NCBI GenBank assembly: GCA_937875245.1 | Contig: CALNCH010000019.1 | Location: 1 to 6,371, forward strand | Length of the DNA stretch: 6,371 nt | Reading direction: 5' to 3' | Source: an uncultured Spirochaetaceae bacterium | Lineage (GTDB): Bacteria > Spirochaetota > Spirochaetia > Treponematales > Treponemataceae | Shown: positions 1-5,572 of the stretch, piece by piece | Position numbering within the stretch: position 1 is the stretch's first letter | How the letters are laid out: every line of letters starts with the position of its first letter | The notes under the pieces: generated by a model | Databases searched by the model: none | What the model was told of the DNA's origin: nothing | Seen by the model: the letters and a program-made list of their open reading frames with translations, nothing else | Translations under genes and position numbers: made by a program

Positions 1-237
1 CTGTAATTTAATTGTACCATCAGGATCTACTAATGTTTGTTCAACTTGAGAGCTACGTATTTCTGATATTTCGGGTAAAGTAGTTCTTAATTCTTTTGAT
101 AAATTAGTCATTTTATCAAAAGAAGATACACCTGTACCAATCCATCTAAATATTTGCTTTCCTCTAAATTTCTCGTTTAAGTTCAATTGTTCTGTAATTT
201 CTTCAGGTAAAAGACCAGATAAGGGAATTTTATTCAT
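1..237 (-). CDS. rlmN: RlmN, dual-specificity 23S rRNA A2503 / tRNA A37 C2-methyltransferase (5' part only)
   Basis: The first 79 codons are present and the gene runs off the left edge. RlmN is a cytoplasmic radical-SAM enzyme that methylates C2 of A2503 in 23S rRNA and of A37 in some tRNAs. The visible part is its accessory N-terminal domain. The diagnostic stretch KFRGKQIFRWIGTGVSSFDKM (residues 23-43) matches the family pattern of an R-x-K-Q-I-x-x-W core followed by a conserved SFDxMTNLSKxLR segment. DPDGTIKL at 71-78 matches the conserved S/P-DGT-K strand just before the catalytic barrel. The CxxxCxxC iron-sulphur motif would lie beyond the edge. The ATG at 237 has an AGGA ribosome binding site at 244-247, 6 bases away. 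The TPR gene lies upstream on the same strand, separated by a terminator, and a promoter candidate overlaps that gene's end. The call rests on motif recognition of a fragment. Confidence 0.9.
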   Translation of the reverse strand, partial: MNKIPLSGLLPEEITEQLNLNEKFRGKQIFRWIGTGVSSFDKMTNLSKELRTTLPEISEIRSSQVEQTLVDPDGTIKLQ

Positions 238-250
238 ATATGTCCTAATC

Positions 251-278
251 AAAAAAAGCTGGATTTATATCCAGCTTT
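251..278 (-). terminator. Intrinsic terminator after the TPR gene
   Basis: A perfect 9-bp stem (AAAGCTGGA, 270-278 paired with 255-263) closes a 6-base loop at 264-269. On the minus strand it runs straight into a stretch of T (251-257, of which 255-257 are also in the stem). It lies 14 bases after the stop codon of the 379-residue TPR gene, so it should end the minus-strand transcript coming from the oxidoreductase side. It is also directly upstream of the rlmN ribosome binding site. Confidence 0.85.
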
Positions 279-308
279 ATTGTAATCGATTTTACTGAAG
301 CTTTTCAA
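279..308 (-). promoter_or_regulatory. Candidate sigma-70 promoter for rlmN
   Basis: On the minus strand, TTGAAA (303-308) is followed after 18 bases by TACAAT (279-284), a good match to the -35 and -10 consensus. The -35 box lies inside the last codons of the TPR gene. The expected start point is near 272, inside the terminator stem, so transcripts from this promoter would carry only part of the hairpin and escape termination. rlmN lies beyond a terminator and needs a promoter of its own, which supports the call. In AT-rich DNA chance matches are common. Confidence 0.5.
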
Positions 309-1431
309 GCATCTCTAAAACTGCCTGACTTCTTATTCCAACTTTTTGAAAATCCTGAAGCACTTCAATTGCCTTATTCTTTTGATTAAGTTTTATATAA
401 CAATCTGCTAAATCAATGTATAAACGATAATTTTTAGGATCAGCTTGAATTAATTTAGACAAACTTACAACAGCATCCTCATATTTTCCTTGGCCCTTGT
501 TTATTAATGCCAAACCAAGAACAGCATATAAATCATATTCTATATCCAAAGCTTTTTGGTAATACTCAGTTGCTTTAGGGTAGTCACCTGTATTTCTATA
601 TGCATCACCACATCGAGTTAAAATAACTTTATTTTTTGAATCAAGTTCAAGGATTTTGTCCCAATATTCGATAGAACGAAACTGTTGATTCATTCCACGA
701 TAGCAGTCTGCTAATCCAAATAATGCATAAAAGTTTTTTGGATCCATAACCAAAGCACGTTCAAAATAATAAATACCTTTGTCAAAGGTTTTTAACTTTC
801 TATGACAATTTCCAATAGAGGTTAGAACCCTTATGTCTACTGCATCTTCATGAAGTTCAAGCATTTTAGACCAGTAATATAAAGCATCCTTGTATTCTTT
901 AAAATCATAATGCAAGTGTCCTAATCCAATAAGAGCATAAGCGTTGTCATCTTCCATGTCTAATACTCTTAAATATAATTGCTTAGATTTCTTAAAATCT
1001 CTAATTTTTCTATAGGCATCTGCAACTCGGGTTAAAACAGTAATATTTCTGTCATCATGTACCAGATATTGTTCCCAAATTTCAATAGCTTTATGATATC
1101 GATTTAATGCTTTATAACAATCTGCAAGACCAAATAAGGCATAATTATTACCAGGATGAAATGAAAGACAATGAGTATAATACTCAATAGCATCTCTAAA
1201 ATGATTTTGTTTTCTTGCAGAATCACCGAGCCCTACTAATGCATAATTGTTGTTATCTTCAATTTCTAATATTTTCTTAAAAGTGGCTTCTGCCTCATCA
1301 ATATTATTATCTTTTAGTAGAGTATATCCCTGCTTTGATAATTCAGAAATTTGTTTCGCATTTTCATCAACTTCAAGTGCTCCCTCAAAGTTATCTGCAT
1401 CAATGGGTAGGGTAGAAAACAAATCTTCCAT
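292..1431 (-). CDS. Tetratricopeptide-repeat protein with about nine TPR units
   Basis: The 379-residue protein is almost entirely TPR units of about 34 residues. TPR arrays form helical solenoids that bind partner proteins. Conserved helix starts occur at YALVGLGD (63), YALFGLADCY (97), VLTRVADAY (132), YALIGLGH (165), VLTSIGNC (202), YALFGLADCY (235), ILTRCGDAY (270), YAVLGLAL (302) and a last LADCYIKL (341). Two kinds of repeat largely alternate. There is no signal peptide or membrane segment; the N-terminus is acidic (MEDLFSTLPIDAD), so a cytoplasmic location is inferred. The ATG at 1431 has an AGGA site 7 bases upstream that lies just after the previous gene's stop, with TAA and the A-rich start of the site touching, which suggests translational coupling. 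A terminator follows. The partner is unknown; I recall a similar TPR protein in T. pallidum but could not check it. Confidence 0.88.
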   Translation of the reverse strand: MEDLFSTLPIDADNFEGALEVDENAKQISELSKQGYTLLKDNNIDEAEATFKKILEIEDNNNYALVGLGDSARKQNHFRDAIEYYTHCLSFHPGNNYALFGLADCYKALNRYHKAIEIWEQYLVHDDRNITVLTRVADAYRKIRDFKKSKQLYLRVLDMEDDNAYALIGLGHLHYDFKEYKDALYYWSKMLELHEDAVDIRVLTSIGNCHRKLKTFDKGIYYFERALVMDPKNFYALFGLADCYRGMNQQFRSIEYWDKILELDSKNKVILTRCGDAYRNTGDYPKATEYYQKALDIEYDLYAVLGLALINKGQGKYEDAVVSLSKLIQADPKNYRLYIDLADCYIKLNQKNKAIEVLQDFQKVGIRSQAVLEMLEKLQ

Positions 1432-1443
1432 TTTTTAATCCTT

Positions 1444-1782
1444 TTAAATTAGTAAAGTCGATATAAGGTCAGCAATCTTTTTTGAAAGAACCTCTATTTT
1501 ATTTTTATTATGTGCTAACCAATACAATTTCAAGGCCTCAATTTCATTGCCTTCTTTCATGTATATATCACCAACTCGTGTTAATCCATCTGAATAACCA
1601 GTTGTAATAAATAATCTTCTGGCACTTTGAATATCTCCTTGATTAAAAAAGACATTTCCTTTCCGATTTAATACTACTTTTTGTTCAGATGTAAGAGAAG
1701 AAACAGGAGCATCTGTAGTTTTTATAAAGCTCCCTGAAGAAACCTGAGAATCAAAAATCTTTTTTAAATCTTCGTGTGTCAA
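1444..1782 (-). CDS. Small TPR-like protein of unknown function
   Basis: This is a 112-residue protein without recognised catalytic motifs. Residues 34-96 read as helix pairs of TPR type: a first pair around KVVLNRKGNVFFNQGDIQSA and a second with DGLTRVGDIYMKEGNEIEAL. The N-terminal 30 residues look flexible and Ser/Thr-rich. The segment LTRVGDIY closely resembles LTRVADAY and LTRCGDAY in the TPR protein encoded 12 bases downstream, so the two products may act together; this is inference. The start is TTG at 1782, behind a weak GGGAA site at 1789-1793 with 6-base spacing; no ATG fits better. The lack of ATG and the weak site suggest modest translation. It follows rsmD by 26 bases and probably shares its transcript. 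The gene looks real because the reading frame, spacing and repeat-like fold all fit, but I cannot assign a function. Confidence 0.75.
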   Translation of the reverse strand: MTHEDLKKIFDSQVSSGSFIKTTDAPVSSLTSEQKVVLNRKGNVFFNQGDIQSARRLFITTGYSDGLTRVGDIYMKEGNEIEALKLYWLAHNKNKIEVLSKKIADLISTLLI

Positions 1783-1797
1783 GGCAAATTCCCGTTC

Positions 1798-1828
1798 TTT
1801 ATACTATCTTATTTATCCAAAATGTCAA
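1798..1828 (-). promoter_or_regulatory. Possible internal promoter for the two TPR genes
   Basis: A perfect TTGACA (1823-1828, minus strand) lies in the last codons of rsmD. Two possible -10 boxes follow: TAGTAT (1801-1806) at 16 bases and TATAAA (1798-1803) at 19 bases. Neither pair is ideal in both sequence and spacing. If used, it would give a leader of only about 10-15 bases before the TTG start and would let the TPR genes be expressed independently of rsmD. Confidence 0.3.
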
Positions 1829-2369
1829 GTGGTTTCTTATAGAAATCCAAGATAGAACGCCCATATACACGTTCGTCAACTTGATAAAGATTTCCTACTG
1901 TTTTACTCATATGGCGCTCACTAGGTCGGTGTATAAGAACTACTCCATTTTCAGTTAATAATTCTCTTTCACTTATTACTTCAATAAGATTTTCATGATA
2001 TTTATAGGGAAAAGGAGGATCGCAAAAAATAATGTCAAATTTATCGGTGCATCTTTTCAAAAAAAGCTCAACTGGTAAAAACTTGCACTGGATTTTGTTT
2101 CCCATAATTTCTTCAGTTATAGAAACATTTTCCAAAACAGTTTTTATCTTTATTTTATCTTTTTCACATAAAACAACTCGTTCTGCACCTCTGGATACTG
2201 CTTCAATGGCAATGGTACCAGAGCCAGAAAACAAATCTAAAAAGGATTTACCTGAAAGGTCTCCTAAAATGGCAAAAAAAGATTCCCTCATTTTATCCAT
2301 CGCTGGTCTAATTACACCATCTGGGCATTTAATATTTCTGCCTTTTAACTGTCCGCCTGTAATACGCAT
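1809..2369 (-). CDS. rsmD: 16S rRNA (guanine966-N2)-methyltransferase RsmD
   Basis: RsmD is a SAM-dependent enzyme that methylates N2 of G966 in 16S rRNA during 30S assembly. The 186-residue product has the usual family length. It begins MRITGGQLKGR, the typical N-terminus, followed by RPAMDKMRESFFAIL (21-35), matching the family's RPT-x-x-x-RE-x-x-F-x-x-L pattern. The SAM-binding motif I is LDLFSGSGTIAIEA (44-57), and the catalytic DPPF motif is at 117-120. I chose the ATG at 2369 because it starts the canonical MRITGG sequence and has an AGGA site (2378-2381) 8 bases away; the longer in-frame reading from 2426 only adds 19 unrelated residues. The stop of the oxidoreductase gene and this start share one base (TAATG), so the two genes are translationally coupled. 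Confidence 0.93.
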   Translation of the reverse strand: MRITGGQLKGRNIKCPDGVIRPAMDKMRESFFAILGDLSGKSFLDLFSGSGTIAIEAVSRGAERVVLCEKDKIKIKTVLENVSITEEIMGNKIQCKFLPVELFLKRCTDKFDIIFCDPPFPYKYHENLIEVISERELLTENGVVLIHRPSERHMSKTVGNLYQVDERVYGRSILDFYKKPLDILDK

Positions 2370-3658
2370 TATTTTTTTCCTAATTTTATAAGAATACCTT
2401 CTGCGGCTCGGATACCAGATGCCCAAGCTCCTGTTATTCCTCTAGAAGTACCAGCCCCATCACCAATTAAATATATATCATCTGCAGCCATAAACCATTT
2501 ATTCTTAAAAACAGGTTTGTTAGCATATAATTTTATTTCGGGGTAATACATTATGGTACTAGGGTGTAATACTCCTGGAACAATAGTATCTAAGCGTTTC
2601 ATTGCTTTCCATATTGACTCCAAAAACTTTGAAGGCATTGCTAATGATATATCTCCAGGTGTTGCACTTTTTAATGTTGGTGTAAAATCATATAAATCAT
2701 CATTTAAGCCTTCGCTGGTTGTTCTTTTACCCAAGCGAAAATCACCTACACGTTGCATAATAGGATGACCACCGCCTGTCAGCATTGCCAATTGGCCTAG
2801 GTGCTCTGCATAATCTTGACCAGAAGCTATTGGTTGAGTAAAGGCCACTGTTCTTAACATAGCAAAGTTTACTAACCCATTTGGTTTTAGATTCTCCGAG
2901 TATGCATGCCCATTTACACTATAATAATCATGGCCAGAGGATGTAGTATATTTTTCTTGTACAACGTGAGCACTTCCAGAGTTTGTACAGAAAGTGCGAG
3001 TTTGTTCAGGAAATAAAAATTTCGGATCATAGTAATCTGCAACAATAGGATAGTGTTCTTGTTTTGTTTCTACTCGAATACCAACGTCAATACTATTGTC
3101 TTGATAGGGAATATCCAAATCTGCCATAAAATGACGTAAAAAATCGAATCCATGTCGTCCAGGAGCAACAATTAAGGATCCGTAAGAGGCTTCCCTTTTT
3201 GTAGTGATAACTGTATGGAGCTTTTCGTCAGCTTTTTGTAGTGTTTCACCAAAACTAAGCTCAACTCCCAGTGATTCAAGCTGTGCAGTTAATTGCTTTA
3301 TAAGTTTAATTCCTCCATCTGTACCAAGATGGGATTGTCGAATACGTAATAATTCAACTCCAATTCTTTCAGCACGACGAGTATAAATTTCTAAGTTATT
3401 CTTTTCGTAAATAATAGGTTTAAGAAAAGATTCTGTTTTTTCAAGATAGGGAGCTGCAGATTCTTTTGTCCAATATTCATAAGGAAAACCTACAGGAAAA
3501 GTAAAATTCATTTTACAGTCATTACGTAATCCACCGGAAGATATTTCTGCACTTTCAATAAGTAAGACTTTTGCATCCGGAAAACTTTCAAGAAGTGCAA
3601 AGGCAGAACCTAAACCTGAGGGGCCAGAACCCACAATAATACAATCATAATGTTTCAT
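2369..3658 (-). CDS. FAD/NAD(P)-dependent oxidoreductase, COG2509-like
   Basis: This 429-residue flavoprotein starts with a Rossmann nucleotide-binding strand, YDCIIVGSGPSGLGSA, giving GxGxxG at residues 10-15, and an acidic Glu at 35 ending the second strand, as expected for FAD ribose binding. The C-terminal FAD motif is IYLIGDGAGTSRGITGAWAS (395-414), which is typical of the uncharacterised FAD-dependent dehydrogenase group COG2509. There are no membrane segments or signal peptide. The substrate is unknown; electron-transfer or desaturase-like roles are guesses. I chose ATG 3658; a GTG sits immediately before it at 3661 in frame. Neither has a Shine-Dalgarno sequence (the upstream bases are CCACCCC on the coding strand), and the promoter places the start point within a few bases of the codon, so the mRNA looks leaderless. 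It is first in a minus-strand operon and overlaps rsmD by one base. Confidence 0.85.
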   Translation of the reverse strand: MKHYDCIIVGSGPSGLGSAFALLESFPDAKVLLIESAEISSGGLRNDCKMNFTFPVGFPYEYWTKESAAPYLEKTESFLKPIIYEKNNLEIYTRRAERIGVELLRIRQSHLGTDGGIKLIKQLTAQLESLGVELSFGETLQKADEKLHTVITTKREASYGSLIVAPGRHGFDFLRHFMADLDIPYQDNSIDVGIRVETKQEHYPIVADYYDPKFLFPEQTRTFCTNSGSAHVVQEKYTTSSGHDYYSVNGHAYSENLKPNGLVNFAMLRTVAFTQPIASGQDYAEHLGQLAMLTGGGHPIMQRVGDFRLGKRTTSEGLNDDLYDFTPTLKSATPGDISLAMPSKFLESIWKAMKRLDTIVPGVLHPSTIMYYPEIKLYANKPVFKNKWFMAADDIYLIGDGAGTSRGITGAWASGIRAAEGILIKLGKK

Positions 3659-3669
3659 CACGGGGTGGA

Positions 3670-3698
3670 ATTATAAATTAAAACAGAGGGTATGTCTA
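3670..3698 (-). promoter_or_regulatory. Strong sigma-70 promoter for the oxidoreductase-rsmD operon
   Basis: On the minus strand TAGACA (3693-3698, five of six consensus bases) is followed after exactly 17 bases by a perfect TATAAT (3670-3675). The expected start point is about 3663 (range 3660-3664), only a few bases before the GTG/ATG pair at 3661 and 3658. A short inverted repeat, TATAAT (3697-3702) with ATTATA (3708-3713), overlaps the -35 box and lies between this promoter and the divergent rpsF promoter. Confidence 0.75.
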
Positions 3699-3720
3699 TA
3701 ATAAGTAATTATATTGCCTA

Positions 3721-3749
3721 TTGATACAATTATGCAAATTTGATATAGT
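3721..3749 (+). promoter_or_regulatory. Sigma-70 promoter for rpsF-ssb-rpsR
   Basis: TTGATA (3721-3726) and TATAGT (3744-3749) are separated by exactly 17 bases, each with four or five consensus bases. The start point is expected near 3755-3756, giving a leader of about 50 bases before rpsF. AT-rich DNA upstream (3699-3715) could act as an UP element, as is common for ribosomal protein promoters. It is divergent from the oxidoreductase promoter, and the two -35 boxes are 22 bases apart. Confidence 0.7.
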
Positions 3750-3758
3750 AATAGAACC

Positions 3759-3799
3759 CCTTGAAACACTGTATGGTGTTTCCAATAGACCATAAGGAG
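3759..3799 (+). promoter_or_regulatory. Structured rpsF leader, possible S6:S18 autoregulatory element
   Basis: The leader holds a 7-bp hairpin, GAAACAC (3763-3769) with GTGTTTC (3776-3782), around a 6-base loop. It can be lengthened by TT with AA (3761-3762 with 3784-3785) across a single bulged C at 3783. Alternatively CCTT at 3759-3762 can pair with AAGG at 3794-3797, which is the core of the rpsF ribosome binding site. The two longer pairings compete for 3761-3762. In other bacteria the S6:S18 complex is known to bind rpsF leaders and repress translation. The CCG trinucleotide reported for that motif is absent here, so only the structure and position support the idea. Confidence 0.4.
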
Positions 3800-3804
3800 T
3801 CAAC

Positions 3805-4086
3805 ATGAGAAAATATGAATTGATGACTATCTTCCCAATTGATGAAGACAAGTACAAAACAGGGCTAGAAGCAGCTCGAGCAGTTCTCACCGAATTTGGT
3901 GCAGAAATCGAAAGCGAAGAATCTTACGGCGATCGTGATCTTACTTACGAAGTAAAGAAACAAAAACGCGGAAGATTTCTTCTTCTTAACATTAAAGTTA
4001 ATCCAGCTAAAGTTTTAGACATTGACCGTCAATTTAAACTTAATAACAATCTTGTTAAGTATATGTTCGTACGTGTAGAAGAGTAG
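3805..4086 (+). CDS. rpsF: 30S ribosomal protein S6
   Basis: The 93-residue product is a normal-length S6, a small-subunit protein that binds 16S rRNA in the platform as a dimer with S18. It starts MRKYELMTIFPID, the family's first beta strand, and carries the conserved strand region LTYEVKKQKRGRFLLLNIKV (46-65), with Lys and Arg residues that contact RNA, and ends with LVKYMFVRVEE. The ATG has a full AAGGAG site at 3794-3799, 5 bases upstream. It is the first gene of the S6-SSB-S18 unit. There is no acidic C-terminal Glu tail like that of E. coli S6. Confidence 0.96.
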   Translation: MRKYELMTIFPIDEDKYKTGLEAARAVLTEFGAEIESEESYGDRDLTYEVKKQKRGRFLLLNIKVNPAKVLDIDRQFKLNNNLVKYMFVRVEE

Positions 4087-4112
4087 TTTTTTAACTATAC
4101 AAGGAGACAGCA

Positions 4113-4631
4113 ATGGCAGATGTAAATCATGTAACAATTATTGGACGCTTAACCCGTGATGCAGAACTAAAGTACACAAGTGGTGGTTTTGCAATATCCA
4201 ATTTTTCTATTGCTGTTAACCGACGACGAAAGAACGGTGATCAGTGGGTTGAAGAAGCAAGTTTTTTTGAAATTAACTTGTACGGAAAAACCGCTGAAAG
4301 TTTAAAACCTTACCTAACAAAAGGTAAACAAGTAGCCATTGACGGGGAATTACGTCAGGACAGATGGGAACAAGATGGACAAACGAGAAGCAAGGTAGTA
4401 ATTGCGGCTGGAAATGTTCAACTTTTAGGTGGAAATGCAGGCGGAAGCGGAAACCCAAGTAGCAATTTTGCTGCTGGCGGAAATACCGGGGGGTACAGCC
4501 AGAATGGATTTTCATCTAACAAAAATAGTTCTTATCAACCACGTTATGATGCACCTCCAGTAGATGCATATGATCCCGGAACGTCATTTGGTGGGGGAGA
4601 TCAACCTTTCCCCGAAGACATTCCATTTTAA
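4113..4631 (+). CDS. ssb: Single-stranded DNA-binding protein
   Basis: SSB coats single-stranded DNA at the replication fork and recruits repair and replication proteins. The 172-residue product has an OB-fold over residues 1-106, beginning NHVTIIGRLTRDAELKYT and including FSIAVNRRRK and the FFEINLYGKTAE segment. It continues with a flexible Gly/Asn/Ser-rich linker (about 107-162) and the conserved acidic tip ending in PEDIPF, the docking site for partner proteins. The ATG at 4113 has an AAGGAG site at 4101-4106, 6 bases away. It lies between rpsF and rpsR, the standard arrangement in many bacteria, 26 bases after the rpsF stop. Length and layout are normal and nothing is missing. Confidence 0.96.
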   Translation: MADVNHVTIIGRLTRDAELKYTSGGFAISNFSIAVNRRRKNGDQWVEEASFFEINLYGKTAESLKPYLTKGKQVAIDGELRQDRWEQDGQTRSKVVIAAGNVQLLGGNAGGSGNPSSNFAAGGNTGGYSQNGFSSNKNSSYQPRYDAPPVDAYDPGTSFGGGDQPFPEDIPF

Positions 4632-4644
4632 GGAGACTAATTTT

Positions 4645-4956
4645 ATGTCAGATGAATTAACAAAAGATATCGATACTACACCAGATGTTCAGATGCAGGA
4701 TGTAATCCGTGATGCAGATGAACGAGCACCACGATCAAAAGGAAAGACTTTCTTCCGCAAGAAGGTATGTCGTTTCTGTGCTAACAAGGCAAAAATTGAT
4801 TATAAAGATGCAGATACATTGCGTCGTTATACAACAGAACGAGGAAAGATTCTTCCTCGCCGTATAACTGGTACTTGTGCAAAGCACCAGAGACATCTTG
4901 CACTTGAAATTAAACGTGCAAGAGCAATTTGTTTGCTTCCTTTCGTAGCAGACTAA
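4645..4956 (+). CDS. rpsR: 30S ribosomal protein S18, zinc-binding form with acidic N-terminal extension
   Basis: S18 forms a dimer with S6 on the platform of the 30S subunit. The conserved body covers residues 35-103, including KIDYKDADTLRRYTTERGKI and PRRITGTCAKHQR, then IKRARAICLLPF. It has Cys42 and Cys45 (CRFC) and Cys78 with His81 (CAKH), the four-ligand zinc arrangement of the C+ type; many bacteria such as E. coli have lost it. The N-terminus carries about 33 extra residues, acidic and rich in Asp/Glu, which are absent from the E. coli protein. I chose ATG 4645 because its AAGGAG site (4630-4635) overlaps the ssb stop codon at 9-base spacing; the in-frame reading from 4564 overlaps ssb and adds unrelated residues. 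It ends the transcription unit. Confidence 0.95.
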   Translation: MSDELTKDIDTTPDVQMQDVIRDADERAPRSKGKTFFRKKVCRFCANKAKIDYKDADTLRRYTTERGKILPRRITGTCAKHQRHLALEIKRARAICLLPFVAD

Positions 4957-4964
4957 TTGGTACA

Positions 4965-4992
4965 TAAAGGCACAACAATTGTTGTGCCTTTA
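4965..4992 (+). terminator. 28-bp perfect palindrome, likely terminator after rpsR
   Basis: Two 14-base arms meet at 4978/4979 with no mismatch. As RNA they would form a stem of about 12 bp with a 4-base loop 8 bases after the rpsR stop codon. The downstream T run is short (TTT at 4989-4991, then AAATTT), so termination may be weak or partial. Being symmetrical, it could also act on the other strand. The rplI promoter region follows. Confidence 0.6.
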
Positions 4993-5002
4993 AATTTGAA
5001 TC

Positions 5003-5036
5003 TATAAATCGATCCCACTCCTGGTAACGATTTATA
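5003..5036 (+). repeat. Inverted repeat with 9-base arms in the rplI promoter region
   Basis: TATAAATCG (5003-5011) is the exact reverse complement of CGATTTATA (5028-5036), around a 16-base spacer. The right arm runs into the -10 box at 5035-5040. It could be an operator that controls rplI-dnaB, or an RNA structure in read-through transcripts. No factor is known for it. Confidence 0.5.
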
Positions 5037-5040
5037 TAAT
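5035..5040 (+). promoter_or_regulatory. -10 box of the likely rplI-dnaB promoter
   Basis: A perfect TATAAT lies 34 bases before the rplI start codon and downstream of the palindromic terminator, where a new promoter would be expected. No convincing -35 box occurs at 16-18 bases, so the promoter may be weak, activator-dependent, or rely on its AT-rich surroundings. The start point would be near 5047. Confidence 0.45.
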
Positions 5041-5074
5041 ATAAATGGATAGAATCCACATAGAGGAGCTCGAA

Positions 5075-5572
5075 ATGAAAGTAATTCTTAACTCAGATGT
5101 TAAGCACCTTGGAGAAGAAGGTGATGTTAAGGTAGTAGCTAACGGATATGCTCGTAACTACTTATTCCCACGAAATATTGCAGTACCTTTTACAGATGTA
5201 ACAGTTGCTTACTTTGAATCACGAAAAGAAGAATTAGAAGCTAAAAAAGCTGAAAAACGTGCAGCCAGTGCATCTTTGAAAGAAAAAATAGTAGCACACA
5301 ATGTATTAATTACAATGCCTGCTGGTAATAACGGAAAATTGTATGGTGCGGTAACAAACCAAACTATTGCTGATGTTCTTAACAAAGACGGCTTCGAAAT
5401 CGAAAGAAAACGAATTGAAGTACCAGGTCTTACCATTAAGAGTGTTGGAAAATATACCGTACGTGTACGTCTTTATGAATCAGACATGGCAGAACTAGTT
5501 GTAGTAGTTCAGAGTCAAGAAACTGCTGATAAAGCAGCTGCAGCTGCTGCAAAAGAAACAAAGGCAGAATAA
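5075..5572 (+). CDS. rplI: 50S ribosomal protein L9
   Basis: L9 has two globular domains joined by a long helix; the N-terminal domain binds 23S rRNA at the base of the L1 stalk. The 165-residue product has the family start MKVILNSDVKHLGEEGD and the signature GDVKVVANGYARNYLFP (16-32). A charged connecting helix rich in Lys, Glu and Ala spans about 45-75, and the C-terminal domain includes GNNGKLYGAVTNQTIADVL (84-102). A tail of about 18 residues rich in Ala, Lys and Glu extends beyond the usual 148. I chose ATG 5075 for the canonical MKVIL start and its GAGGAG site at 5063-5068, 6 bases away; the reading from 5045 adds ten unrelated residues. The stop overlaps the dnaB start as TAATG. Confidence 0.96.
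   Translation: MKVILNSDVKHLGEEGDVKVVANGYARNYLFPRNIAVPFTDVTVAYFESRKEELEAKKAEKRAASASLKEKIVAHNVLITMPAGNNGKLYGAVTNQTIADVLNKDGFEIERKRIEVPGLTIKSVGKYTVRVRLYESDMAELVVVVQSQETADKAAAAAAKETKAE

Noticed and set aside
1247..1438. Plus-strand open frame opposite the TPR gene
   Set aside because: It is antisense to a clear coding region, has no ribosome binding site or family resemblance, and reads as a shadow frame. The same applies to the plus-strand frames at 1776-1958, 2032-2391, 2553-2768 and 3204-3386, and to the minus-strand frames at 4273-4515, 4735-4965 and 5209-5436.
2370..2426. Upstream extension of rsmD
   Set aside because: The extra 19 residues lie inside the oxidoreductase gene and precede the canonical MRITGG start, which has its own binding site.
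3697..3702. TATAAT on the plus strand as a second rpsF promoter
   Set aside because: No acceptable -35 box lies 16-18 bases upstream, and the TTGATA/TATAGT pair downstream is better.
3696..3890. Minus-strand open frame across the rpsF start and promoter region
   Set aside because: It overlaps the well-supported rpsF gene and both divergent promoters and resembles no known protein.
4564..4644. Upstream extension of rpsR
   Set aside because: The extra 27 codons overlap the end of ssb out of frame; ATG 4645 has a strong ribosome binding site.
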